The notes beneath the pieces were generated by a model. That model saw only the letters and a program-made list of their open reading frames with translations. It did no database searches and had not been told where the DNA came from. Both the position numbers and the translations under genes were made by a program. Positions 50,819 through 58,625 of a stretch of DNA of 64,000 nucleotides are shown here, one piece after another; the stretch's first letter is position 1; each line of letters opens with the position of its first letter. Origin of the DNA: Paenibacillus_G filicis (lineage in GTDB: Bacteria > Bacillota > Bacilli > Paenibacillales > NBRC-103111); contig NZ_JBBPCC010000001.1 in NCBI RefSeq assembly GCF_038070315.1, forward strand, positions 781,384-845,383, in the 5' to 3' direction.

Positions 50819-51331
50819 TTATTGGCTGCCCACTTGCTTGAGCAGCTGCGTCATCGCCAGACGATCCTTCTCGGCCAGAATATGCTCGACCTTAAAGCAG
50901 GATGGACAAACGAAGACCTGCGACGCGAATCCAGCAGGGAGCAGCGGCTGGCGTGCAGCGCGATGCACGAAGGGCTCGAACGTATCCGCCTGCCGGTGAA
51001 CCCCTGCGAGCAGCATGAAGCTTTGGCAGGATGGACATTCGGGAGCTTCCTCCTGATGGTCCAGCAGACGCTGAGCGCCCTCCTCGTATTCGTCCATACC
51101 CTCCAGCTCGTTCTCGTCGAATTCCTCGTATGCGTCGAAATCCTCATCCTCGTCTTCATCTTCATCTTCGGACCGGTCCAGCTGACCGCTGCGGGGAACT
51201 GTCAGCTGAATACTGCGGTACTCGCCCAAATCATTAAAGCAGTGGGGACAAGCCGACTCCGGTCCAATCTCCGGATCCCACACAATCTCGGATTGACACC
51301 ATGGACAAATCTGATCCTCCGGGTGAGCCAA
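50819..51331 (-). CDS. Double zinc-ribbon protein with acidic linker
   Basis: A 170-residue cytosolic protein. Two CxxC pairs at the start (CPWC and CPHC, residues 9-32) and two later (CPSC and CPSC) give two zinc-binding knuckles. Between them lies a strongly acidic stretch with runs of EDED and EE, followed by GAQRLLDHQEE. It starts at TTG (51331): GGAGG is 8 bases ahead and the nearer ATG is out of frame. It sits downstream of a DUF350 protein and PspA; the function is unknown. Acidic linkers between zinc ribbons suggest protein binding. Confidence 0.75.
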   Translation of the reverse strand: MAHPEDQICPWCQSEIVWDPEIGPESACPHCFNDLGEYRSIQLTVPRSGQLDRSEDEDEDEDEDFDAYEEFDENELEGMDEYEEGAQRLLDHQEEAPECPSCQSFMLLAGVHRQADTFEPFVHRAARQPLLPAGFASQVFVCPSCFKVEHILAEKDRLAMTQLLKQVGSQ

Positions 51332-51347
51332 TCTTCATTCCTCCTTC

Positions 51348-51382
51348 AAAAAACGCAAGCATTCTGTCACCAGACAGAATGC
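51348..51382 (-). terminator. Terminator after the 27-residue gene
   Basis: GCATTCTGTC pairs with GACAGAATGC, followed on the minus strand by TTGCGTTTTTTG. It closes the pspA-DUF350-microprotein transcript before the zinc-ribbon gene's RBS. Confidence 0.8.
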
Positions 51383-51397
51383 TCACGACTTGATGCC

Positions 51398-51481
51398 TTA
51401 CGCATGATTAATAAAATAGTAAACGCCCGCGCCCAAAAATACAAGCGCCAGCGCCAGTAATATTCCCCATAAATACTTCAA
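51398..51481 (-). CDS. 27-residue single-pass membrane microprotein
   Basis: A tiny ORF starts at TTG (51481), with GAGGTG 7 bases upstream, and encodes a hydrophobic helix: WGILLALALVFLGAGVYYFI, ending NHA and stop. It lies between the DUF350 gene and a terminator on the same strand, so it is transcribed with them. Charge and aromatic residues frame one membrane pass. Such microproteins often stabilise or inhibit membrane complexes (established in general); the partner here is inferred to be the DUF350 protein or PspA. Confidence 0.45.
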   Translation of the reverse strand: MKYLWGILLALALVFLGAGVYYFINHA

Positions 51482-51525
51482 CTCTGGGCACCTCACCTTG
51501 ACTACGGATTGCAACTGAATCTGAA

Positions 51526-51948
51526 TTAAGTCACGCTGGCCCCGATGACATACGACAGCGAGACGGACAAAATCATGGAGATCAAGCCCACTGCCCGGTT
51601 ATCCTGCTGAATCTGCTCATCAATCTTGAAGTACGGCGTCAGGAACTCAAAAATAAAGTAAGCAACCAGGAGCAGAACAAAACCGTAAGCGGCCCAGGTC
51701 AGCGAGAATAGTAGCGAATCATTATTCAAAATGGCAAAGCGGAAAATATTACAAATTCCGAAGATCTTCCCGCCCGTCGCCATCGCTACAGCCACGTTGC
51801 CTTTCTTAATCTCATCCCAATCCTTGTACTTGGTCACCAGCTCGAAGACCGCAAGAAAGACGACGAGCGCCAGTACGGCCACCGAGAAAAATGCCAATGT
51901 CTCCACAAACGGATTGCCCATGATTGCGTCCACCTCTTCATTCATCAT
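51526..51948 (-). CDS. DUF350 membrane protein (YshE/YjfL-like)
   Basis: A 140-residue integral membrane protein of about four helices, with family features LVVFLAVFELVTKYKDWDEIKKGNVAVAMATGGKIFG (helix 1-2 loop), SLTWAAYGFVLLLVAYF and KIDEQIQQDNRAVGLISM. In B. subtilis the homolog yshE lies directly after mutS2. Here pspA intervenes. Start candidates are ATG 51948 or the better spaced ATG at 51921 (GAGGTGG 8 bases ahead). The biochemical function is unknown; DUF350 proteins are repeatedly found with PspA-type membrane-stress proteins. Confidence 0.8.
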   Translation of the reverse strand: MMNEEVDAIMGNPFVETLAFFSVAVLALVVFLAVFELVTKYKDWDEIKKGNVAVAMATGGKIFGICNIFRFAILNNDSLLFSLTWAAYGFVLLLVAYFIFEFLTPYFKIDEQIQQDNRAVGLISMILSVSLSYVIGASVT

Positions 51949-51995
51949 GTTCGACTATCACCTTGCCCTCCTCGTAGGCTCCGGACACAACCGAA

Positions 51996-52027
51996 GAGAC
52001 TGAAGGCTCCTGCGAACCTTCAGTCTC
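51996..52027 (-). terminator. Stem-loop between pspA and the DUF350 gene
   Basis: GAGACTGAAGG pairs perfectly with CCTTCAGTCTC, followed by TTCGG without a real U-tract. It may reduce read-through or stabilise the pspA message. Confidence 0.45.
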
Positions 52028-52055
52028 CGTGAATCCGTTGTATTTCCTGCTGGAA

Positions 52056-52739
52056 TTAGGCTTCAGGTTGTTTCTTGGCCGCGAGTCTCGCCCGCAGAGC
52101 GGCTAGCTCGTCGTCGACTCCGTCATTCTTCGACAACGCATTAAGCTCATCGTCCAAGCTTCTGTCCTTCGAACGAAGCTCATTGCTCGCTTCCGCTTCC
52201 GCTTCCAGCTGAAGCACCTTCTCGCTCATCCGGTCGAAGCCCTTGGCTGCATTGTCAGTCCCGAATCCAGACATCGCCTGATTGATCTGTTTTTGCGCCT
52301 TGGCAGCTTCCGCACGGGCAATCAGCAGATCCTTCTTGTTCTTCATCTTGCCGAATTCGTCCTTCATCTCAGAGAGCTGGTTACGCAGACGGTCCGCATT
52401 GGTCTTGGCGGTATCGAACTGTACCTTCACCTCGTCATGACGGGTCTGATGTTCTTTCTTATCCTGAAGTGCGCGTCTGGCCAGGTCTTCGTTGCCGGCT
52501 TCAAGCGCCTTGAGCGCCTGCTCCTCACGCTTCTGCACCATCTCCAGAGCTTCCTCGTACTGCTGCTTGAATTTTTTCTCTATGGCAATCTGTTTGGCTA
52601 CCGCGATCTCGGCCTCCTGGATGTCGGCCTCCATGTCACGAAGGAACTGGTTCAGCATCTTGACAGGATCTTCTGCTTTGTCCAGCAGATCGTTGATCGA
52701 AGCCATCGTCAAATCGCGCAAACGTTTAAAAACTCCCAT
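52056..52739 (-). CDS. pspA: PspA/IM30-family membrane-stress protein
   Basis: A 227-residue PspA/Vipp1 (ESCRT-III-like) protein. The N-terminal amphipathic helix MGVFKRLRDLTMASINDLLDK binds membranes, followed by EDPVKMLNQFLRDMEADIQEAE and long charged coiled coil (about 30-190). It ends with ALSKND...ELAALRARL. It assembles rods and rings that protect or remodel the cytoplasmic membrane. The ATG at 52739 has TTAGGAGG upstream, and the frame upstream of it is not coding. It is placed between mutS2 and the DUF350 gene. Confidence 0.9.
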   Translation of the reverse strand: MGVFKRLRDLTMASINDLLDKAEDPVKMLNQFLRDMEADIQEAEIAVAKQIAIEKKFKQQYEEALEMVQKREEQALKALEAGNEDLARRALQDKKEHQTRHDEVKVQFDTAKTNADRLRNQLSEMKDEFGKMKNKKDLLIARAEAAKAQKQINQAMSGFGTDNAAKGFDRMSEKVLQLEAEAEASNELRSKDRSLDDELNALSKNDGVDDELAALRARLAAKKQPEA

Positions 52740-52875
52740 TGTAGTTCCTCCTAAGTAGTAGATATTATATTGTGCCACAGCCTGCAGAGCCAGTAACATC
52801 GGTGTTTATATCTATTCATACGGAGTTAGCCGACAGACGTTTCATCCAATTCGGGAAAAAATCAAAAGGAATTTT

Positions 52876-55254
52876 TTATTTTAACTCCGCAACCGTCACG
52901 CCTGCCCCGCCTTCGTTATAATTGCCCAGACGTTGGCTCTTGACGTGCTTATGCCTGCGCAAATAGTCCTGAACGCCGGTCCGAAGCACACCTGTACCCT
53001 TACCATGGATGATGTAGACATGCGCAAAATTCGCCAAATAAGATTCGTCCAGGAACCGATCGATTTCCATAATCGCTTCCTCGACGTTGGCTCCCCGCAG
53101 ATCAAGCTCCATCTTGGCGTTCTCGTCTCTCGTCCGCTTCAGGCTGGAGGTGGCCTTTGGAGGCTGCGGCGCCTTGGTTTGGGAAGCTGCTGCCTTGAAC
53201 AGCTGCACATCGGCCTTGTTGACCTTCATCTTGAGGATGCCAAGCTGCACGGTCACCTCATGGTCGCCGGCAATCTCAACCACATGGCCCCGCTGCCCGA
53301 CCGTCGTGACGAGTACCTCGTCCCCCGGTTCAATCCGGTCAGGCTTGCGCTTTGCAGCAGATGGCTGCTTGGACTTCAGCTCCGGTACGGCATCGTTCAG
53401 CTTGCGCTTCAGCTCGCTGATCTTGTGATCCTTGACGCCTCCGCCTTCCTCACGCTGCAGCCGGCGCAGCTCGGTGACCACTTCCTCGGCTTCGCGGCGT
53501 GCCTTGGCGACAGCCTCGCGCGCATCGCGCTCGGCACGCTCCAGCAGCTTGTCGCGCTGCTCGTCGAAGCGTTCGCGCTCGCGGCGCAGCTCCTCGCGCA
53601 GCCGCTCGACCTCACCGCGGAGCTGGGCAGCCGAAGTACGCTCCGCTTCCGCCTGAATCGTGTTTTCCTCCAGCGTGGCGATCATCGACTCGACGCGCTG
53701 CTCCTCCTCGTCGACCTGCCCGCGGGCATGATCGATGATCGGCTTCGGCAAGCCGAGACGCGAAGCGATCGCGAACGCATTGCTTCGTCCCGGGACGCCT
53801 ACAAGCAGCCGGTAGGTCGGACGCAGCGTCTGCACGTCGAACTCCATGCTCGCATTGATAACGCCAGGGCGGTCGAAGGCATAGGCCTTCAGCTCCGAAT
53901 AATGCGTGGTCGCCAGAATCCGGCAGCCCATCCGGTGGATATAATCCAGGATGGAGATCGCGAGAGCCGAGCCCTCGGCCGGGTCGGTACCCGCTCCCAG
54001 CTCATCGAGCAGGACCAGGCTTTTCGGTGTCATTTCCTTCAGAATGCGGATGATATTGGTCATATGGCTGGAGAAGGTACTCAGGTTCTGCTCGATGCTC
54101 TGCTCATCGCCGATATCGGCATAGATCGCATCGAACACGCAGAGCTGACTGCCTTCCTCCGCCGGGACGAACAAGCCGGACATCGCCATCAGCGACAATA
54201 AGCCGACCGTCTTCAGCGACACCGTCTTCCCGCCCGTATTCGGACCTGTCACGATAATGGATGAATACTTATTGCCCAGCTCAAGATCAAGCGGCACCAC
54301 CTGGTCCGGCGCGATCAACGGATGCCTGCCCCGCTTGAGCTTGATAAAGCCGCGGTCATTCAAGAGCGGAAGCGTCGCTTTCATCTCGCGGGCGAGTCCA
54401 GCCTTGGCAAAAACAAAGTCCAGCTCGGCAAGCGCATCGACGTTGACGAGCAGCGTATCTGCCGAATCGGCTACCAGCGACGTGAGCAGACGCAAAATCT
54501 TCTCAACCTCGACCTCTTCCTTGAGCTTAAGCTCGCGGACCCGGTTGTTCATCTGCACAACAGCTTCAGGCTCGATAAATAGCGTCGCGCCGGAAGCGGA
54601 CTGATCATGGATCATGCCGCCGAAATGCCCCCGGTACTCCTGCTTGACCGGGATGACGTAACGGTCGTTGCGCAGCGTGACCAGATTGTCCTGCAGCATT
54701 TTCTGGATCGAAGGCGTCCGCACCATCTGCTCCAGACGCTCGCGGGCCTTGGACTCGCTGCCGCGCAGCTCCTGACGGATGCGGGCCAGCTCAGGGCTGG
54801 CGGAATCGACGACATTCGCATTCTCGTCGATGCATTGGCGGATACGGTCTTCCATCGGCTTATGATCGGTCAGACGGCCGGTCAGCTCAAGCAGTAGCGG
54901 AAGCGGGTACTCTCCATTCACATCGTCGAGGAACTTGCCCAGCCTGCGCCCTCCCTGACTCGTCATCGAGATATCCAGCAGCTCGGTCGTATTCAACACG
55001 CCGCCGATCCGCGCGCGATGCACGGCATTACGGATGTTCCGGATGCCTCCGAACGGCGCTCCACCCCTCAGCCGGTCCACATTCACGGCTTCCTCCGTCG
55101 CCTGCAGACGAGACTTCACCTGCTGGAACTCGCCGCTCGGCGACAGCTCCATCACGAGCTCCTGACCAAGTGAGGTCGAAGCGTGATGGGCACAGCGTTC
55201 CAGCACAGCGCGGAAATCAAGCGTATTTAATATTTTCTGATTGTAAACAGTCAT
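52876..55254 (-). CDS. mutS2: Endonuclease MutS2
   Basis: A 792-residue MutS2 that resolves or suppresses recombination intermediates and can split stalled ribosomes (established for Bacillus MutS2). The ATPase core contains GPNTGGKTVSLKT (Walker A), LLDELGAGTDPAEGSALAISIL (Walker B and D-loop) and TTHYSELKAYA. Coiled-coil follows, then a KOW-like segment and the C-terminal Smr nuclease domain (DLRGANVEEAIMEIDRFL; HGKGTGVLR). The ATG at 55254 is consistent with known MutS2 starts; an ATG three codons earlier is possible. Its start region faces the holin-like gene. Confidence 0.95.
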   Translation of the reverse strand: MTVYNQKILNTLDFRAVLERCAHHASTSLGQELVMELSPSGEFQQVKSRLQATEEAVNVDRLRGGAPFGGIRNIRNAVHRARIGGVLNTTELLDISMTSQGGRRLGKFLDDVNGEYPLPLLLELTGRLTDHKPMEDRIRQCIDENANVVDSASPELARIRQELRGSESKARERLEQMVRTPSIQKMLQDNLVTLRNDRYVIPVKQEYRGHFGGMIHDQSASGATLFIEPEAVVQMNNRVRELKLKEEVEVEKILRLLTSLVADSADTLLVNVDALAELDFVFAKAGLAREMKATLPLLNDRGFIKLKRGRHPLIAPDQVVPLDLELGNKYSSIIVTGPNTGGKTVSLKTVGLLSLMAMSGLFVPAEEGSQLCVFDAIYADIGDEQSIEQNLSTFSSHMTNIIRILKEMTPKSLVLLDELGAGTDPAEGSALAISILDYIHRMGCRILATTHYSELKAYAFDRPGVINASMEFDVQTLRPTYRLLVGVPGRSNAFAIASRLGLPKPIIDHARGQVDEEEQRVESMIATLEENTIQAEAERTSAAQLRGEVERLREELRRERERFDEQRDKLLERAERDAREAVAKARREAEEVVTELRRLQREEGGGVKDHKISELKRKLNDAVPELKSKQPSAAKRKPDRIEPGDEVLVTTVGQRGHVVEIAGDHEVTVQLGILKMKVNKADVQLFKAAASQTKAPQPPKATSSLKRTRDENAKMELDLRGANVEEAIMEIDRFLDESYLANFAHVYIIHGKGTGVLRTGVQDYLRRHKHVKSQRLGNYNEGGAGVTVAELK

Positions 55255-55454
55255 GGTTTTCATTGGTTTCTGTAAAGAACCTGCCTTTCCTAGCCTTAGC
55301 CCGTTACACATGCTATTATATCCAACTTACGTTTCCAAAGCGAATGATTTTGCCTGCACCTCCCATTCATACACCATCCAGGTCCGGGCAAGGATAAGAG
55401 GTGTAGCCGGAAGAGCAAGCTGCAACGGCAAGAAAGCAAAGGAGGAATTGTCTG

Positions 55455-55823
55455 ATGCACCTTTTAGGCCATTTAGTCAGATTTATCGTCTCCGCTCTGA
55501 TGCTGCTCGTGGTTAGCTGGATCGTACCCGGTTTTTCCGTTGGAGGCTTCTGGAGCGCCTTCTTCCTGGCGCTGGTCATCGCGGTAGCCGCGTGGGTGAT
55601 CGAGGGGGTCTTCGGCAGAAAGATTACACCATTCGGACGGGGTATCGTCGGATTTCTGGTCAGCGCTCTAGTCATCTGGGTCGCGCAGTTCATCGTAGGA
55701 GGCGTATCCACCAGCATCATCGGCGCTATTCTGGCGGCGCTGGTCATCGGGATTATCGACTTGTTTATCCCGGTTAAGACTCCTTTCGAGCAAGGAGTCA
55801 GAGGACGGGAAGGCGCCAAATAA
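55455..55823 (+). CDS. Phage-holin-like (YvlD-type) membrane protein
   Basis: A 122-residue protein with four hydrophobic helices and the YvlD/DUF of the PF04020 kind: HLLGHLVRFIVSALMLLVVSWIVPGF, a central AWVIEGVFGRKITPFGRGIVGFLVSALVIWVAQ, and IIDLFIPVKTPFEQGVRG. It is not a phage gene; related proteins occur chromosomally in Bacillales with stress genes. The RBS AAAGGAGG lies 8 bases before the ATG. The C-terminus EGAK is hydrophilic. Confidence 0.8.
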   Translation: MHLLGHLVRFIVSALMLLVVSWIVPGFSVGGFWSAFFLALVIAVAAWVIEGVFGRKITPFGRGIVGFLVSALVIWVAQFIVGGVSTSIIGAILAALVIGIIDLFIPVKTPFEQGVRGREGAK

Positions 55824-55841
55824 CGTTTCTGCCTTCACCCA

Positions 55842-55872
55842 TCAGCCGTATCCGTCCAGGATGCGGCTGATT
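55842..55872 (+). terminator. Stem-loop after the holin-like gene
   Basis: ATCAGCCGTATCC pairs with GGATGCGGCTGAT (one G-U) 20 bases after the stop, followed by TCCGTCTG. The T-tract is weak. Confidence 0.6.
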
Positions 55873-56076
55873 CCGTCTGTGGGTTCCAGCGTTCAGCTTT
55901 AACATACGATAAATCCAGTCTGATTTTCCAGATAAAATTTAGCTATAAGCAAATAAGCTTACCAGCTTAACTGTCACGGGTATTTCATACGGTTGTCACC
56001 CGTTCGACACAGCCATCCGCCGTCAAATCGGTTATGCTTATGGTTAAAGGAATCTATGTACAGGAGGGAATTAGTA

Positions 56077-56469
56077 ATGAAAAAATGGATCGTATCGATA
56101 TCGGCAATCGCCCTGATCGCCGTCATGACAGCTTGCGGAGCCAAGCAAGAACCTGCAGCAACGCCGGCTCCTGCAGGCACCCAGAACGCCGCGGCAGGCG
56201 GTGCAGGACAACAGGTCAAGCTGGTTGCGACCAACTACCAGTTCGATCAGAAGGAATATAAGGTCAAAAAGGGTGAGGATGTCACCTTCACGCTGGAGAA
56301 TAAAGCGGGCTTGCATGGCGTGGCGATCAATGGGCTGAACGTCGAGCTCCGGGGCGATAAGCTGTCAGCTACCGTCAAGCCGGACAAAGCCGGTACATAC
56401 GATATTATCTGCAGCGTGCCTTGCGGCTCGGGACATATTAGCATGAAGTCCAAGCTCGTTGTGGAATAA
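56077..56469 (+). CDS. Cupredoxin-domain lipoprotein with CuA-type ligand set
   Basis: A 130-residue lipoprotein. The signal peptide ends VMTACG (lipidated Cys near 20), followed by an Ala/Pro/Gly linker. The rest is a cupredoxin fold: VATNYQFDQKEYKVKKGEDVTFTL, then GLHGVAING with the first His, and ICSVPCGSGHISM. The spacing C-x3-C-x3-H-x2-M matches the CuA site of cytochrome c oxidase subunit II, but there are no subunit II membrane helices. The RBS AGGAGGGAAT precedes the ATG. It may receive copper or electrons outside the membrane. Confidence 0.8.
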   Translation: MKKWIVSISAIALIAVMTACGAKQEPAATPAPAGTQNAAAGGAGQQVKLVATNYQFDQKEYKVKKGEDVTFTLENKAGLHGVAINGLNVELRGDKLSATVKPDKAGTYDIICSVPCGSGHISMKSKLVVE

Positions 56470-56496
56470 CCCTATTCGGGGAAATGGTACGCAATC

Positions 56497-56534
56497 CAAA
56501 GAAACGTCCTTGCTTAATGCGAGGACGTTTTTTT
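56497..56534. terminator. Bidirectional terminator
   Basis: AAACGTCCT pairs with AGGACGTTT around TGCTTAATGCG, with T7 after the + strand copy. Shared by the cupredoxin gene and the convergent DUF418 gene. Confidence 0.85.
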
Positions 56535-56569
56535 GGATTTCAGGCAAGCCGGTAAAGTACGGTGTTTAT

Positions 56570-57769
56570 TTAGGAGGACAGCGTCGTGTTCTTTGGTTTG
56601 GACCTGGCTGAAACCGTTAGGTACGTGCCCATCCTGAGCAGCCTCTCCACCGGCCCCATTCCGAAGCGCCGGAGATACCAGGCACTGCAATAAAGCTGGA
56701 CCGCATAGATTACAAGCGCAATAGCGCAGCCTGCAAGCACCCCCAGCCGGCCGAACCATCCGAACCCGTAGCCGTAGAACAACGTCGTGCCAATCACCGA
56801 CTGCATCAGATAGTTCGTCAGGGAGAGACGCCCCGTGGCTTCGAGGCGGGCCAGCCAGACGGATGACGGCTTGGTCAACGCGCAGATCCAGGCGAAAGCA
56901 AAGATATAGCCGAGAGCCAGCAAATTTCCTCCAAGCATCTCGCCCGATTCGCTCCAGCTCTCCCCCAGGCCCAAATACCCGAGTGACTTCAGCATCAGCC
57001 CGACCGGCAGAAACAGCAGCATTCTCCTGCGGTATCGGCTGCGCTCCTGATCCGGCTGCTGAAACCATTGCTTCTTAGCCCCATACATCCCCAGCAAGAA
57101 AAGGGGAGCGGTCATAAACGGGGCAAAAATCAGAACTGCTGCGATCAGGAAGTTATTCTCATCCAGCGGACTTGCCGTGTTGCTGTGATGACGGATCTCT
57201 TCATAGGTTCCACCCGCATAGATGGGGATGGTTTCTTTTACATACGCCTCCATCCGCGCTTTGTCCTCGAAAAGACCCGAACCCGGACCGCTGTCCGAGG
57301 GCAGCAGCGCCATCAGGCCGAACAGACTAAGCAGCAGCACACCCCATACCAGCAGCGTCTTGGCTTTCCGGCCCAGGAAGAGCAGCAGAAAGAAGCTCAT
57401 CAGTCCGTAGTACCCTAAGACATCCCCTTCCCATAACCACTCGGCATGCAGCCAGCCCAGCGTCAGCAGCAGAATAGAACGCCGGAATAAGTGACGTCCG
57501 GCCTTTAAGCCTTGTGCCTCTAGGGATTCCTTCAGCTTCACCATGCTGTATCCGAACAGAAAGCTGAATACCGGCATAAAGCTATGTTCCACCGTCACAT
57601 TCAGGATGCCGCGCCATATGAGATCGAATGTCGACAGCTCGTACAGCCGGATCTGATCCTTTCCCCATATCCCATACTGAAAGATAAGCATATTCGCCAG
57701 CAAAATGCCGAGTAAACTCCAGCCCCTAAGGGCATCGATCATTCCTACACGTCTGCGCATTTCATGCAT
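56570..57769 (-). CDS. DUF418 membrane protein (YeiB-like)
   Basis: A 399-residue protein with about eight membrane helices. It opens with MIDALRGWSLLGILLANML, the DUF418/acyltransferase-3-like helix, and has the DUF418 box EATGRLSLTNYLMQS near residue 300 and RRFGMGPVERLLRMGTY at the end. Its relatives are of unknown function, likely acting on membrane lipids or glycans. The ATG at 57769 has GAGGTGA 7 bases upstream. The gene is divergent from the response regulator. Confidence 0.82.
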   Translation of the reverse strand: MHEMRRRVGMIDALRGWSLLGILLANMLIFQYGIWGKDQIRLYELSTFDLIWRGILNVTVEHSFMPVFSFLFGYSMVKLKESLEAQGLKAGRHLFRRSILLLTLGWLHAEWLWEGDVLGYYGLMSFFLLLFLGRKAKTLLVWGVLLLSLFGLMALLPSDSGPGSGLFEDKARMEAYVKETIPIYAGGTYEEIRHHSNTASPLDENNFLIAAVLIFAPFMTAPLFLLGMYGAKKQWFQQPDQERSRYRRRMLLFLPVGLMLKSLGYLGLGESWSESGEMLGGNLLALGYIFAFAWICALTKPSSVWLARLEATGRLSLTNYLMQSVIGTTLFYGYGFGWFGRLGVLAGCAIALVIYAVQLYCSAWYLRRFGMGPVERLLRMGTYLTVSARSKPKNTTLSS

Positions 57770-57881
57770 GCGTCCATCACCTCAACCTGACTTTACCAAC
57801 CGGCGATAAAGCCATCTTAAAGCGAAGCTTATCTTTCGCTTAACAAAATCGGATGGAATTTAGCTCGAATTAAGGTAAGCT

Positions 57882-57890
57882 TGGTATAAT
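57882..57890 (+). promoter_or_regulatory. Extended -10 promoter of the response-regulator operon
   Basis: TGGTATAAT (57882-57890) with no good -35. An inverted repeat TTAAAGCGAA-N8-TTCGCTTAA (57817-57843) lies upstream between the divergent genes and could bind the regulator (inference). Confidence 0.5.
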
Positions 57891-57908
57891 ACTGACCGGA
57901 GGGATCCT

Positions 57909-58625
57909 ATGCTGAATGCTAGAATACTGCTGATAGACGATGAGAAATCGATCGTTCAGCTGCTTGACATGGTGCTTCGCAAAGAAGGGTTCCGGCATAT
58001 CTATTGTGCGTATTCCGCACAGGAAGCGCTCATGCTGCTGGACAAGCACGGGGCCGACGTTATTTTGCTGGATGTGATGCTTCCGGATCAGTCGGGCTTT
58101 GAGCTTGGCCCCAAAATCCGGGCAATTTCCGACGCCCATCTGATCTTCTTAACCGCCAAAACCTCGGATTTGGACATCTTGACCGGACTCGCCGTAGGCG
58201 GTGACGATTATGTGACCAAGCCTTTTAATCCACTGGAAATTGCCGCCCGCATCAAGGCCCGTCTGCGCAGAGGAATGCCTCTAGCCCCTTCACGCGTTAC
58301 TGAGGAGACGCGTACCCGGTATGACTTCGGATATTTTGCGTTGGATGATGCCAGCTGTGAGCTGCTGGTCGACGGCAGACCTGTCCCTTGTCCGGCCCTG
58401 GTGTACCAGCTTCTGCTCTATCTATGCAGAAACCCCAATATGGTATTCTCCAAATCACAGCTATACGAAGCCGTCTGGGGCCTGGATGGAATCGGAGACG
58501 ACAACACCGTGATGGTTCATATCCGAAAAATCCGCGAACGGATCGAGCCTGACCCTGGCAACCCCCGTTTTTTAGTAACCATACGCGGGCTTGGCTATAA
58601 GCTGGTCCGGGAGAAAAGTTTATGA
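57909..58625 (+). CDS. Response regulator, OmpR/PhoB family
   Basis: A 238-residue two-domain regulator. The receiver domain (1-120) has the phosphoacceptor Asp at 55 in VILLDVMLPD, acidic pocket DDE at 10-12, the Thr in FLTAKTSD, and the Lys in VTKPF. The winged-helix domain (about 130-235) ends with VMVHIRKIRERIEPDPGNP...RGLGYKL. The RBS GGAGGG is 7 bases before the ATG. It overlaps the kinase gene by 4 bases. The stimulus is unknown. Confidence 0.92.
   Translation: MLNARILLIDDEKSIVQLLDMVLRKEGFRHIYCAYSAQEALMLLDKHGADVILLDVMLPDQSGFELGPKIRAISDAHLIFLTAKTSDLDILTGLAVGGDDYVTKPFNPLEIAARIKARLRRGMPLAPSRVTEETRTRYDFGYFALDDASCELLVDGRPVPCPALVYQLLLYLCRNPNMVFSKSQLYEAVWGLDGIGDDNTVMVHIRKIRERIEPDPGNPRFLVTIRGLGYKLVREKSL

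Noticed and set aside
55455..55823. Prophage, because of the holin-like annotation
   Set aside because: No other phage gene is present; this family is widely chromosomal in Bacillales.
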